Origin: Atherinomorus stipes
Lineage: Eukaryota; Chordata; Actinopteri; Atheriniformes; Atherinidae
Assembly: GCA_023101725.1 (NCBI GenBank)
Contig: JALJCO010012847.1
Span: 233,501-297,500, forward strand
DNA: 64,000 nt
Direction: 5' to 3'
Shown: positions 11,105 to 21,992 of the stretch, piece after piece
How positions within the stretch are numbered: position 1 is the first letter of the stretch
Layout: every line of letters begins with the position of its first letter
Translations under genes and position numbers: made by a program
Notes under the pieces: model-generated
The model's database searches: none
Told to the model about the DNA's origin: nothing
The model's input: the letters and a program-made list of their open reading frames with translations, nothing else

Positions 11105-11630
11105 GTCTCCAAAGCGGCTTCAAGTAAAACCTGAAATAATATAAAATCTTTGCAGTATTTTTGATTTATTCTTTTGGACAAAAACCTTACATTTAAATCC
11201 ACAGTTATCACACCTGAAATCCAGAACGATTGGGACCAGAATATGATTATTTTTACTGGAAGGGGTGTGACTTTGGCTCTCCATACGCTGAAAATCTGAA
11301 AATCAGCTTCTCTTGCTGAGATAAGGCCAATTTTTTTATGGCACGAGTAATAACTCATTTTTTCGTGTTATTTTTCTGATAGTTTCAGTTGTAGATGATT
11401 GTAACAGAATATTTTTGACAGTGACTGCATTTTTGACCGAGCCACAGTCCACTAAGATGCGCTCCGCCCTGCTTTAACCTCTCAGTATAAGATGTAATTA
11501 TTATTATCAGTAATGGATGGGACGTTGTTTACTAGTGTGGGGTTAGACAAGCTTCCACCCAATTTATTTGAACTTTTGTTTTCTTCTTTTAGTTTTATTT
11601 CCTCTTTTTGTTTTTACATTTTCATTATCT
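11105..11630. other. intergenic, nothing recognised
   Basis: No repeat boundary, ORF of interest or RNA gene seen. Confidence 0.4.
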
Positions 11631-11634
11631 TTAA

Positions 11635-12417
11635 AGGTAGAATCCAGAGTTTTCATTATCTGCAGATTTTCATATAATGGGGGTGACCGGTGCTCAAACA
11701 AAAAGGTCCATAAATGTCCCAAAAAACTTGTCAATGTTCCTCCATACTGCTTGTCCAATGTAATCAAGTGTCCTGAGTGGGCAGCGTCCATAATTTACCC
11801 CGAACAACATCATTTAGCATATTTTTATAGCCTAAACAGTTGTACATTGTACTTCCATTATGTACGTTTATGCGAGTTCACAACACTATGGAAGCCGCAG
11901 CAGACCAAACCAGATGAGATTGCACATTCTTTCTTTCTTCCTTTCAATCAATAGTCGACCCCTCTTGTGTTTATCCGCAGATTGTTCGCTCAGCACAGTG
12001 TAAACAGTGAATTTCTTCCTCTACGCTTGCATTATTGGCAGAGTAGGCGCTGAACGCAGTGACTTCCGTAGTGTCTTGAACTTGTATGGACGCTCATTGG
12101 GGAAGTACAATGTAGTACTATAAAAAATAGGCTATAAAAATATACTAAATGATGTTGTTTCGAGTAAATTATGGATGCTACCCACTCAGGACACTTGGAT
12201 TACATTAGACGAGCAGTATGGAGGAATATTGCCAAGTTTTTGTGGACTTTTATGGACTTTTTGGTGTTGAGCGCCTGTAATGAAAGTCAGCCGGATAAAG
12301 AAAACTCCCCCGGATTTGCGGCTGCATTTAAGATATTAAAAAAGTGCTCCAGAGTCTTGCTTAGCATCAGGGTGAGTAGAAAATGAAGGCACATTGTTCT
12401 CTGGGTGTTGTATCTCT
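11635..12417. mobile_element. TTAA-bounded fold-back element
   Basis: TTAA at 11631-11634 and 12418-12421 bracket arms that are long imperfect inverted repeats. For example, ccactcaggacacttg and attatggatgct near 12170-12195 are the reverse complements of sequence at 11765-11795, and tatagcctaaac near 11826 has its mate near 12127. The ends read AGGTAGAATCCAGAG and CTCTGGGTGTTGTATCTCT. The TTAA target suggests a piggyBac- or Kolobok-type non-autonomous element. No transposase. Confidence 0.65.
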
Positions 12418-12421
12418 TTAA

Positions 12422-13470
12422 TATCTTGGTTTGGCTTTCACCTTCTTTTGAACTTTCAATCCACTTTATTTCTAAAGCACATTTAAGTCAGAACATGTCT
12501 CCAAAGTTCTGCACATGCAAAATACCCAGCAATAAAAATAAATAAATAAACTTTAAAGGAGAGGCTTGGACTGAAGAGGCTGTAAAGTGATGCGGCCATT
12601 CGCCTGAGGGGAGGGGCACTCAGTTTGAATCGTGTTTTCAAACAGAAACGGGGGAAACTCCAGATTGTACCTTTAAATAAACTTTTGTAATCAATCAAAT
12701 CAATCAAAAACTATGAACAGTAAATTTCAGATGTTTTAATGAGACAGAAACTGTAAAAGGAGCATTGGCAGGATACTTTGGAGGCTTTGACTTCGTACAG
12801 GACTTGGACTGAGTGGCTCACCACTTGTTTTAGGTTGTTTATCCGATTTTAGCAGGTAGTTTTCTTCCTTCACCAGCAGATTATTTCACAGGATTACCGC
12901 CTGAATCTTCTCATGTTCAGATTTTGTCCTGATATCAGTGGAGAGGCTAACAGTGGAGGCTGACATCCCTCCCATCGCCTGTTCTACTTGGAAAGAGAGC
13001 GCGTTCATCTACAGCGAGTCACTTTGACCTTCAGGGTGGGAGATTGGTGTCTGGAGCGCCGCCATCTCACCACTCACTCCCAGTCTGGAGCCCCCCCACC
13101 ACAGCTTGGTGCTGGCTCTCCACAGACCTTGACATTTCAGTGAGTAATAAACCCTGTTCAGCACAGCCCCAGACTCTGTTTCTGCTGTTTGAAATTCTCA
13201 TGAACTTTATGCAACTTGCACTCCCTGCATGGCACTCAGCTTTCCTCAGATAAAACCCTCATTTTTATTTATTCCTCTCTGAATTTCCCCGTTTGTTCGG
13301 AATGTGTTGGGCTTTCTGTTGGTTTGCAATAAAGGCTTTTACTGCTTTTCTCCAGCCGGTGCACCTCTGCTGAGACTGATGATATCAATAACTGGTTTAT
13401 AAGCTCATGTGACGTGGCCGTAGGAATATGTCGGACAAAAGCAGAAGAAGCTAAACTATAAACGATACTA
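12422..13470. other. intergenic; short retroelement-tail-like motif
   Basis: ccactttatttctaaagcac at about 12460-12480 resembles the CTTTATTT-AAAGC motif common at fish non-LTR or SINE 3' ends, also seen at 19610 and 44355. Otherwise nothing recognised. Confidence 0.35.
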
Positions 13471-13478
13471 TTCCCAGC

Positions 13479-13908
13479 TAGGGCTGGGCGATTTGGACCA
13501 AAAGTCATATCTCGATATATTTAGGCTGAATATCGATACACGATATATATCTTGATATTTTTATCACAAAGTGAGAGTAAATATTTTGTTCCAGTCGGAG
13601 CCAAATATGACATTACAAATAGTTTAATTTAAAAAGTCGGGATAAAATAATGCTCAGCTGTTCAAAGAATGATAAAATGTAAACAGAAATACTGTAAAAT
13701 ACTGCATGTAATAATACTCGCACATGCAAGTAAGGAACATTACACAGAATTAAATGTAACAAACCCTAGTAAGGTTAGCATTTATATACAAAGACAAAAC
13801 AAACACACACTAAACTCCATATCTCGATATGGGCGATATGGTCCAATTCCATATCTCATTTGAAAATATATCGATATATTTTTCATATCGATATATCGCC
13901 CAGCCCTA
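13479..13908. mobile_element. hAT-type MITE, family H1 copy 1
   Basis: The TIR TAGGGCTGGGCGAT at the left end pairs with ATCGCCCAGCCCTA at the right. An exact 8-bp duplication TTCCCAGC flanks it (13471-13478 and 13909-13916), the hallmark length of hAT. The body is rich in cgatat palindromes. A second copy with a different TSD lies at 39537-39993. Length 430 bp, no coding capacity. Confidence 0.93.
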
Positions 13909-13916
13909 TTCCCAGC

Positions 13917-14384
13917 GTTGGTCACATAAAATGTGCTGAATAAAACGCAGCAGTCAGAAGTTCATTCTGTCTTTCTAAGAAGCTCATTTGGCTACTGTAC
14001 GAGTATTGGTATGTGATGATTAAACTACAAATCCCGAGACAATTGTTTTAGGGTTTATAGTTTTCTCTCTCAGATTTTCTTATAAAAATCTTAGCTCAGT
14101 GTCACGGCAGGCTTTAGACAGATTAGCGTTATGTTGGGGAGGTTACTTTGGTTAAGAACGTATAGTTTTGATATCAGTCTAAGTACCGAATTGTTTTAGT
14201 CTCTTTTATAATGTAAGGAAACTCTTAATTACTAAATTAATTTAAAAAAAAGAGCTTTTGAATTTCTGGGATCATTTTAATGTATCTGGTAATGCATCAT
14301 GCCGGTGTTAAATTTAATTTATAAAGGTCTTCAAATTTAACTTGTTTAAACCTGCAAGAAACCTTGTGATGGACCCATGGAGGT
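13917..14384. other. intergenic, nothing recognised
   Basis: AT-rich sequence between two MITEs. No ORF or repeat boundary. Confidence 0.4.
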
Positions 14385-14392
14385 GTAGCAGC

Positions 14393-14914
14393 TACGGTTG
14401 CACAATTTAATCGCCCCCCTATAGGTATCGGTCTATATCGGCCTTAAAACTGAGTATCGGACATCGGCCACCCCACCGATATTTAACCGATCAGGCCGCT
14501 GTTTCGAAAGTCTAAAACAAACAGACAATCTCTTTTTAAAAAACTTCTTTTTTATAGACATAACTTCTTTTAGGATGTTCTGTGTGAACAGGGTTTATAC
14601 ACTTCATTTGTGTAAATGACCAAATATCCCTGTTTTTGGGTTTGGTTTCTTTTCCCCCTCAGGGAGAAGAAAATCCAAGTCGTTCTAGGATATGACCCAC
14701 ATATCCTTTTAGTTTTGTTTGAACAACTCTCATTCAGTTTGACTTGTTCTATAAACACAAGTTGAGGTATTTTTCTCATTTTGCACAAGGAATGAATATT
14801 ACATCATTAATTTTTCAGCTTTAATATCGGTATCAATGTCGGTTATCAGCAACATGAGTTCGAAAATATATACATATTGTATATCGACCAAAATTCCAAT
14901 ATCGTGCATCCCTA
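14393..14914. mobile_element. hAT-type MITE, family H2 copy 1 (reverse orientation, no internal array)
   Basis: The ends correspond to TAGGGATGCAC (worn to tacggttgcac at the left) and GTGCATCCCTA. Flanks gtagcagc and ggagcagc match at 7 of 8 positions. The body shares gtatcggtctatatcggcc, gacatcggccacc and tcagctttaatatcggtatc with the copies at 36349, 41769 and 45211 but lacks their nested tandem repeat. Length 522 bp. Confidence 0.85.
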
Positions 14915-14922
14915 GGAGCAGC

Positions 14923-15420
14923 AGATGTTGGCTGCAGGTAACAGGGTTTAGAACAAAAAGCTAGACAAGTCCTCATTTCCCTTCATCTTGTCATTCAGAC
15001 ACCTCAAATCTGGATTTATGGGAAACATGATGCCAATCTAAATGTAAAGCAATGTCTGTGGGGCGACGTGCACTTAGCACCAGCCTGGAAAGACTTCTGA
15101 TAGGAGCAGGAAGGCCGGCCACCCACACAGAAACAGACCCGTTTCCCAGGATTTGAGGACAGCGAGCAAGGGTCAGTGCTTTACTGAAGCTCTGCAGTGG
15201 GTCTGCGGTCATTACTCCCACCTTAAACAAACTTCTGTGCTTGTCGCCGGCCACCAGCCGAGGGTTCAGCTGCTGCTCCGGTAACGAGCTGGATGCAGAG
15301 ATGGCGGAGGCCGAGGAAGCAGAGACAGCAGGAAGCTGTTCTGGTCCCACGCTGGAACCTCCACACAGACGTTCCACTCTTCCTCATTCAGACTGATGCT
15401 TAATTATAGAAAGACTAACT
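14923..15420. other. intergenic with an unassigned antisense ORF
   Basis: A 128-codon antisense frame (15377-14991) has a Ser/Ala-rich start and a mixed-composition C-terminal half. I do not recognise it and there are no splice or promoter signals around it. It is probably chance or a retroelement relic. Confidence 0.25.
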
Positions 15421-15560
15421 CAGGGGTGTCAAACATACGGCCCAGGGGCCACAACTGGTCCTCAAGAGGGTCCAGTCTGGTCCGCAGGATGAATTCGGTA
15501 AATGTGAAAAGAACGTAGAAGATTTGAACTGTAATATTGTGAAAATAAAAGCAACTTAAC
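15421..15560. mobile_element. hAT (Charlie-like) end fragment
   Basis: CAGGGGTGTCAAACATACGG is a typical hAT terminus of the CAGGGGTGTC type. The internal part (ggtccagtctggtccgcagg, atgaattc-gtaaatgtgaaaa) recurs in reverse at about 18500-18570. No matching right end or TSD was found. Confidence 0.6.
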
Positions 15561-16230
15561 TTCCATCTTTTCTGTCTTTCTGACCTCAGTTCTGATGATG
15601 AGGTGAGTCAGTTTAGGAACTCAGGATTACACACATGTGGAAATGTACACGTGTGCAGTAGCACACACATTGTGACTCCTGTAGAAGCATATTAGCTGTT
15701 TACAGTGGCCTACACATGTCGCTCATGTAGTAAAATTATCCAGTCCCACATGGTCTTCGTTTATTAAAAAGTAAGAGGCGGTTTATTCCTTAAAAGTCAC
15801 AAAAAAACTAACTAACTAAAAAATACAAAAACATTCCAGTTTTCAAGCATCTTTGCTGGATAACACTGTAAACATTCAGGCCACAAATCCGTGTGGCTCC
15901 ACAGCTTTATCCACTTTTTTTGGGTTGCGCACCAGGCTGACATCTTACAGCCACAGTGCACGATTACCCAAAATATTAAGATCAGCTGACTAAAATTAAA
16001 CTATAATGTCCAATGTGAATACTTATTATTTACCTATTAATATTATAAGGATTAAATAAAGACATAATCTTGAAAAATAGAGCAAAACCTGGACCTTATT
16101 TCTAGGAGTTTATACGAGCATTTACTCACTGGTAAAATTTCTGTAGAAGGTATTTCGCTGAGTCATCCTCCGGCGTACTGTATATCCATAGACAGTTCAG
16201 TCTCTATGTAAGGCAGTATCTTCAGCAAAA
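15561..16230. other. intergenic, nothing recognised
   Basis: AT-rich sequence with only short chance ORFs. Confidence 0.35.
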
Positions 16231-16505
16231 CTCCTTAATTTCACCATCCAACCTGACAGAACTGGAGAGGATCTGCAAGGAAGAACGCAGAAGATCCCAA
16301 ATCCAGGTGTGGATCACTTGTTTCATCATTCCCAAGAAGACTCATGGATGTACGAGCTCAGAAGCTGCTTCTGCTCAGTCCTGAGCAAAGGTGTACATTC
16401 ATGAGAAATAAAATGAACTTTTTTGATTCTGGCAAACGGCTGCAATGAAACAAAGTGTGAAAAGTTTAAAAGGGTCTGAATGCTTTCCGTACCCGCTGTA
16501 TATCA
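16231..16505 (+). pseudogene. Tc1/mariner transposase C-terminal remnant plus terminal sequence
   Basis: The + strand encodes NLTELERICKEE, the conserved helix near the C-terminus of fish Tc1-like transposases, in frame from about 16250. A 1-nt loss then shifts the following QKIPNPG-like segment into another frame. The sequence runs on through the usual 3' tail to a terminal-repeat-like end (gaatgctttccgtacccgct). The N-terminal and catalytic regions are absent here, so it is a dead 3' fragment. Confidence 0.75.
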
Positions 16506-17362
16506 AAGTAAAGGTTTTTAAGTGTTGTGATTCCCTGCTTCTGTTTGTTTTCCAGCTGGTTTGAAGCTGGATAGCAGCAGCTGGTCATGAAGTGCAGCTG
16601 CATTGTGTGAAGGAATGAGGGTCGTGGTCAGAGAGGAGCAAAGCTGCTCTGTGCCGTCAGTGTTCTGCATGGAAACCCGGGGAATTCAGCTGCCCTGCCT
16701 TTAGACTCAGAGTCAAAGGTCAGAATCTGTGCGAGATAGCCGGGGCCGCTATCTGTGTCAGAGTGAGTCACCTCATTCAGACACAGGGGATACCATGTTT
16801 CCACCCAGTTTACCAAACACAGCATCGCTTCATCCCGCCTGTCCGTTAATGCAGCAGCACAGGAGACCAGCTCCATGCCGGGTTGTGAGAAACTTAAATG
16901 TGCCACCTGATTATGGCGTCCAAACAGATGGAAAACAAGGCTGTAATTCATAAAAAAGTGGGTGCAGCGCTGCAGATGGAAAGTGTTGGACAGGATGGAT
17001 TTATGGCGGACCTTTGAAGCAGTAGTTTGATTCTCTGACATAAAAAAAAACTGTCCCTTGAAACAAATGAAATTCCAGAAATGTGATGAAGTGACATTGA
17101 AGCTGTTTACTACTGAAACACAATATTTCAAGGATATAAAAATGTTTAAGTTACAAACCACACAGTCACATCTCTGTTGTCATGCAGCAGAGTCATAACA
17201 CTGGATCCTGGGACACAACTGAAAACAATGTTGTTGTTTATTTTATTTTTTAAATATACAGTATTTGTAATATAAACTTCAAACCTAAAAAAAAAAAAAA
17301 AATCATTATTAGATTTTAGAACCTGCCAGGTTCCACCTAACAAGGTGCATACAGCCATCTGA
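16506..17362. other. intergenic, nothing recognised
   Basis: Only chance ORFs, including a 177-codon antisense frame at 17161-16628 that matches no family I know. Confidence 0.35.
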
Positions 17363-17366
17363 TTAA

Positions 17367-17378
17367 AGGTACAGAGTA

Positions 17379-17413
<35 letters not shown>

Positions 17414-18073
17414 TCAATGGCAGAAAATTTTAACATATAATACAAAACTGTGTTTCTAGAATAGCTGTTGTATGTTTATTTTCTTGGAATGAGTCATCTA
17501 CTTGATGGGGGTCCACATACATGAAGGCTGCCATATCTGTGCTGCATTTGTACTATGGTGTCCCTAAATGGACAAAACAATGTGTGTGAAGTGGAAACTG
17601 TCTGATCTAGTGGGAGTTAGAGAAGTTTGGTATAAGCAATGCCTTAAAAGACATTTAAAAAGTAGTTACTCAAAGTTCAGAGACCACAGATAAAAACATC
17701 TTTATGTCTGAGAGTATTTTGGCCACAAATGGCCACCGTACACTTACAACAGTACTTGGAACATGAAGTAGTTTGAAAGAAAACATCTTTTCTTTCAAAT
17801 ACCCATCTTTACTACTAGATGTCAGTAATTCTTACATACTTCACACACATTGTGTTGCCCATTTAGGGACACTGTAGTAAAAATGGCGGCACAAATATGG
17901 CAGCCTCCGTGCATGTGCACCTCCAGGAAGTAGGTATAAATCACTCATTCTAATAGAATAAACACATAACGGTTATTCTAATGCAGCGATTACGCATCAA
18001 TAGAAACACTATTTTGAATTATGTATCACATTTTTCTGCCATTGACCTTTGATTTTTTGTACATATTGTACCT
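17367..18073. mobile_element. TTAA-type palindromic MITE, family T1 copy 1
   Basis: TTAA (17363-17366 and 18074-18077) brackets AGGTACAG...TTGTACCT. The two halves are inverted: the left half carries gtccctaaatggac and the right half gcccatttagggacac; caatggcagaaaa near 17417 mirrors tttctgccattgac near 18035. A poly(A) run of about 30 lies at 17381-17411 near the left end. Other copies are at 8340-8715 and 63367-63753. Confidence 0.85.
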
Positions 18074-18399
18074 TTAATTAACAATTTATCTATTTCACTT
18101 TATATTTCATTATGCACATTAGTACTGATGAAATTTGTTTTTTTTTTTTCAATTACTATTCTAAGATGGAACCATTTTTCAATGTATTTGACATTTTGTT
18201 ACATACATTATATTTTATTTGATATTTCAGTGAATGTCTATTATTTTTTCAAATGTATTTCCATAATTCCTTCATTTTCACATATTGCCTATTTACATAT
18301 TAAGTAGTTTACTTGTGTATTACAAATTCCAGATCACAGTGGATCCTAAAAACCACCATACATTTATCTGGAAGTAAAAGCCATACTTCTCATTATAAT

Positions 18400-19070
18400 C
18401 TGAGTAAATTCTCCAGCTCGATAAGTTATAATAAATATACATGCGTGTACATTTCTACATGTGTGTAGTAATCCTGACCACCCATTTTCACATTGCTCAA
18501 ATTCATCCTGCGGGACTGGACCTTTTGATGGACCGGTTTTGGTCCCCAGGCCCCACCCCTGGTTCTGTCCATTTTGGAGCCACCTCTGTACTGCAGGTTG
18601 TTGTCCTGCTGCATGGACAACAGTTTTCCTAGGAACATTCAGAATAAAATTTTCCATCATTGATGGAAAATGTCTTGATTCAGCAAAAATCCACGAACCA
18701 TGATACCGCCGCCACCATGTTTCACAGCTGGAACGACGTTTCTCTCCGTTCTTGCAGCAGACATTTGCAGCATGCTGTGGTTCAGGGTTCTCCTGATGAG
18801 TCACCTCCACAAACCTCTCAGGAAACTTAAAGATGCCATTTTTTTCCACACCTGAAATTAACTGCTCACCCTCAGCCTTCACAGACATTTAGTATCAGAT
18901 CATTTCCCCCTTTGAATTAATGACCAATAGTATTATTAATATTTACTGTCAACCTCAAAATTATTCATACCCTTCAATTAAAGAAAAGACTAAATTCACA
19001 ATAGTGATTCAAATAACAAGAAATTAAAGAAACTTGTAATAACTAAAAATTAAAAATTTTATCAGCACTG
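18400..19070 (-). pseudogene. Composite Tc1/mariner relic, minus strand
   Basis: On the minus strand a frame reads HGGGGIMV followed downstream by a QQDN motif, corresponding to the HGGGSIMVWG and FQQDNDPKHT regions of Tc1-like transposases. A hAT fragment related to 15421-15560 interrupts the C-terminal part (about 18500-18570). The Tc1-type terminal tract (ctcaaaattattcatacc) at 18955-19030 marks the 5' side; a related tract occurs at 34938-35070. Frames are broken, so it is non-functional. Confidence 0.65.
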
Positions 19071-20480
19071 TTGACCACAGTGTTATGTTACGGCTGGTAG
19101 ACGTGTGGAGAATGCCCCCCAATAACTACAGCAAGCCAAATCTGAACTCACAGGACAACAGTGCTTGTTGGTTCATTCATTTGTCTTTAAGTCTTGATGA
19201 AATGAAGTTTGCTGCAGATAATGCCTCATATAGAGGCCCATTCATTCTGTCCCCTTCACTCCCGTTATATGGATATGCGCTGATTTACAACTAATCTAAA
19301 AAGCGTCCAAAGGAGTCAGAGTGATACAGAAATGTTACTTGTGAGTAAATGCACGTATAAATTCCTAAAAAATGAGGTCCAGGTTGAAAGAAACAAAAGT
19401 TATCCTTTAATAACCCTTGGCCACCCCTAACATAAATCTCTGCAAGCGCCCTAATCACGCACAATCTCATGAAGACTTTCTAATTGTAAATAATATTTTA
19501 CATAAAACAAAATATCTTTTAAATGAACAGTAAGCTATAGTTTAAAATTATCCTACAAAATGTGTGAAAATTTAGCCCCAATTGCACAGTATTCACATTG
19601 AATTAAATCAAATCAAAATTTATTTTTATAACACTTTTCATACAACGAATGCAACACAAAGTTCTTCACAAAAATTAAAAAAAAAACTACACAGTACACA
19701 CTCACATAGTGACAGTTACATTTATTTGCTTATATTAATTGCTGCTCATTTTTGCACTTTCAGCTTTTAACATTTCAACTCAACTTGGTATTAAAGAGGG
19801 TAAGTGTCTCAGCTTTCATCATGTCTGTGATTGCTGACCTGCCTATAAGAAGCAGTGTTGGTTGGCTTTCAAATCGACCCCAACCCAGTAAACGGGGACA
19901 ATTTAAGGGGCAATTTATAATAGTTGTTTCACATTTCACAGCACGTGGAAAGTAAAGTATGAAAAAACAAAAAAAACAACAACACAAAACAGCTTAAAAA
20001 ACACAAGCAGCCATGCAATCAGGGAATTTGTTTACTACTAACAAAATAAAGGTTAAAAGAAACATGGAGATGTTAAAAGAAAATGAAATATCAGAAAGTA
20101 ACAGGAAAGTGACAGTAAAGCAGTGGTTTCCAACCTGAGTTTTTTTTTTTTTTAAATAATAATTTTGATTTGGTTCCATCATGGTTTTTATCAAAAGAAG
20201 GAAAGGAATCAGCCAGAATGCATCATTTATAGTGGAAAGATATCAAATGAAAGAATAAAACTAAGCATGGTTTCAGCAAAGATTGGCAAAGGGGGTTCAC
20301 GGCCTTTAGATAGTTGCAGGAATAACATATAATTGCTTTTATTGTGTTTTACAGTTTGTTTGCCTTTTAAGGTACTTATTGTTTTAATGTTTTGTTTTTT
20401 AACCTGTAGCACCACTGTAGCACTTTGTTATCAATAATAATATTATTATTATAAAAGGTTATCCATAATAGTCTACAGTA
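19071..20480. other. intergenic upstream of tab2, no gene recognised
   Basis: AT-rich. A retroelement-tail-like motif (aaatttatttttataacac) is at about 19615-19635 and a T12 run at about 20142. No ORF of interest. Confidence 0.4.
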
Positions 20481-20484
20481 TAAA

Positions 20485-20565
20485 CATAATATAATATAAT
20501 ATAATATAATATAATATAATATAATATAATATAATATAATATAATATAATATAATATAATATAAT
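20485..20565. repeat. (ATAAT)n pentanucleotide microsatellite
   Basis: About 16 perfect copies of the 5-bp unit, roughly 120 bp upstream of the tab2 CpG island. Confidence 0.97.
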
Positions 20566-20683
20566 GTGTTAAATGAAACCCTCCAGTCATCAGAAACAGG
20601 GATTTTGAGCGCTTTCATCAGACGTGACGTTCTCGCCCCGCAGCTCAACTTCACAACATGAAAAAACAGAAATCCCTTCTTAT

Positions 20684-20693
20684 TCTCGCGAGA
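20684..20693. promoter_or_regulatory. TCTCGCGAGA core-promoter palindrome
   Basis: An exact 10-bp match to the conserved CGCG palindrome found near the start sites of many vertebrate TATA-less housekeeping promoters. It lies about 50-60 bp upstream of the estimated start of exon 1. Confidence 0.75.
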
Positions 20694-20739
20694 GTAGCGG
20701 GATCAAGCCGTCGCCATATCCTGTGACAGTATTTTGATT

Positions 20740-21050
20740 CGTATGTGCTGGGAGTGAGGAAAAAGAGAAAAGTGCTGCTGAGGGGAGGGGGGGCCGAAGA
20801 CGAGGACCTGTCAAGAAGCTATTCCCGAGGTTCTGTCTAACGGCGGAGGGCCGAGGCTCGCTTTCCCTCCCCCATACGCTATTTCGAGGACACAGAAGGC
20901 CCGGGGCCTCGGTGCAGCTGGTTCTTCTTCTCCCTGGTAGTAGCTGGACCCCTCACGGCTTCTCCTTTCCCTGCTCCGCGGCCCTTCGGAGGTCCGGCGG
21001 CGGTCTCGGGTGTTGAAGGCGGCCCGGGGAGCGGCGGCGGGGACTAGAAG
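20740..21050 (+). other. tab2: tab2 non-coding exon 1 (5' UTR; start approximate)
   Basis: GC-rich sequence ending GACTAGAAG|GTAAGT, a strong donor at 21051. There is no conserved reading frame. The 5' end is a guess from the promoter element. The intron to the initiator exon (acceptor 46924) would be 25.9 kb if no other exon is used. Confidence 0.65.
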
Positions 21051-21992
21051 GTAAGTTACTTTTAATTAACTCTTTAACCAATGTGAAAATTAAAGTAATT
21101 ATCACACTAAGCGAAACGGAACAGTGCGTGTTTATGAGTCCGGTCTCAGTCTGTTTGTAAGAAAACGGAGAGAAAAAGTTTTCAGAGGTGGAAAAAGTTT
21201 TTGTCTACAGCAGTGGCTAGCTAACCGGGCTAACCTGAGCAGTTTGGAGGCTGTTCTCGGCTTGACCAAGTGAAGAGACCCTTGTCTGAAACACCAGACT
21301 TAGTAGTTACCGTCTTCATAAACCCAATTAATGGTTAACAGCGACAGTTCGCGGTTCTGGGCCGCTTTCCTGGAGTATTCCGCTGCTTGGGGCTAACATG
21401 TTTTGTAGCCCCTGTTAGCATGCTACTTTTTCCATTGAGCTCTTCGTTGAAACGTAGCAGCATTAGTGGTGGATGGAAACGTTAAATCATTCAACTGTAG
21501 CTTCAATTAACCTCCGAGCCCGATTGTTTTTTATCTCACAAACCTCTACATTGAGTCACCACACTTAAACATAGTTAATTTGGTGCTTCAGTGAGTGTAA
21601 ACACCATTTAATGTCCTCTCTTCATATTATCATATATGTGGAGCCTTTAAATGATGAAACCAGAATCTCTGGGGTCTGATCATTTAGTGGTTTTACTGTT
21701 GACAAATTTGATTATAACCCAGGCTGTATGATTGAGAAATAAGCTTACATTGCCCCTCGGTGGACTAAATTTTCCTCATTTGTGTTAGTTCAGGAGAAGT
21801 CTGGATTATGGGGAGCAGCTTTTGACCTTTGTTTATGACAGTTCAGTTGTTCTTGGTATAGTTGGGGATGGGATATGTTTGTCCTGAGGTAACTGAACCT
21901 GTCAAGATGATGACTTCTTTGTCATGCCTTTATTTATATGTGTAGCTTCTAAAAAAGCCAGGATAACTGGGGAGGTAGAACAAATGAAGAGG

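Larger units (their letters stand above)
20660..21060 (+). promoter_or_regulatory. tab2: tab2 CpG-island promoter
   Basis: An abrupt rise in G+C and CpG relative to the AT-rich flanks, extending through the presumed first exon. There is no TATA box at a sensible distance. It contains a perfect TCTCGCGAGA palindrome at 20684-20693. It is the only CpG-rich block of this kind upstream of the tab2 coding exons, which supports it as the promoter. Confidence 0.8.

Noticed and set aside
16628..17161. Antisense 177-codon ORF
   Set aside because: No recognisable domain, composition typical of translated AT-rich intergenic DNA, and no splice or promoter context.
18364..18888. Antisense 174-codon ORF as a gene
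   Set aside because: It is a chance frame through a Tc1 relic and a hAT fragment. Transposase motifs occur in a different antisense frame.
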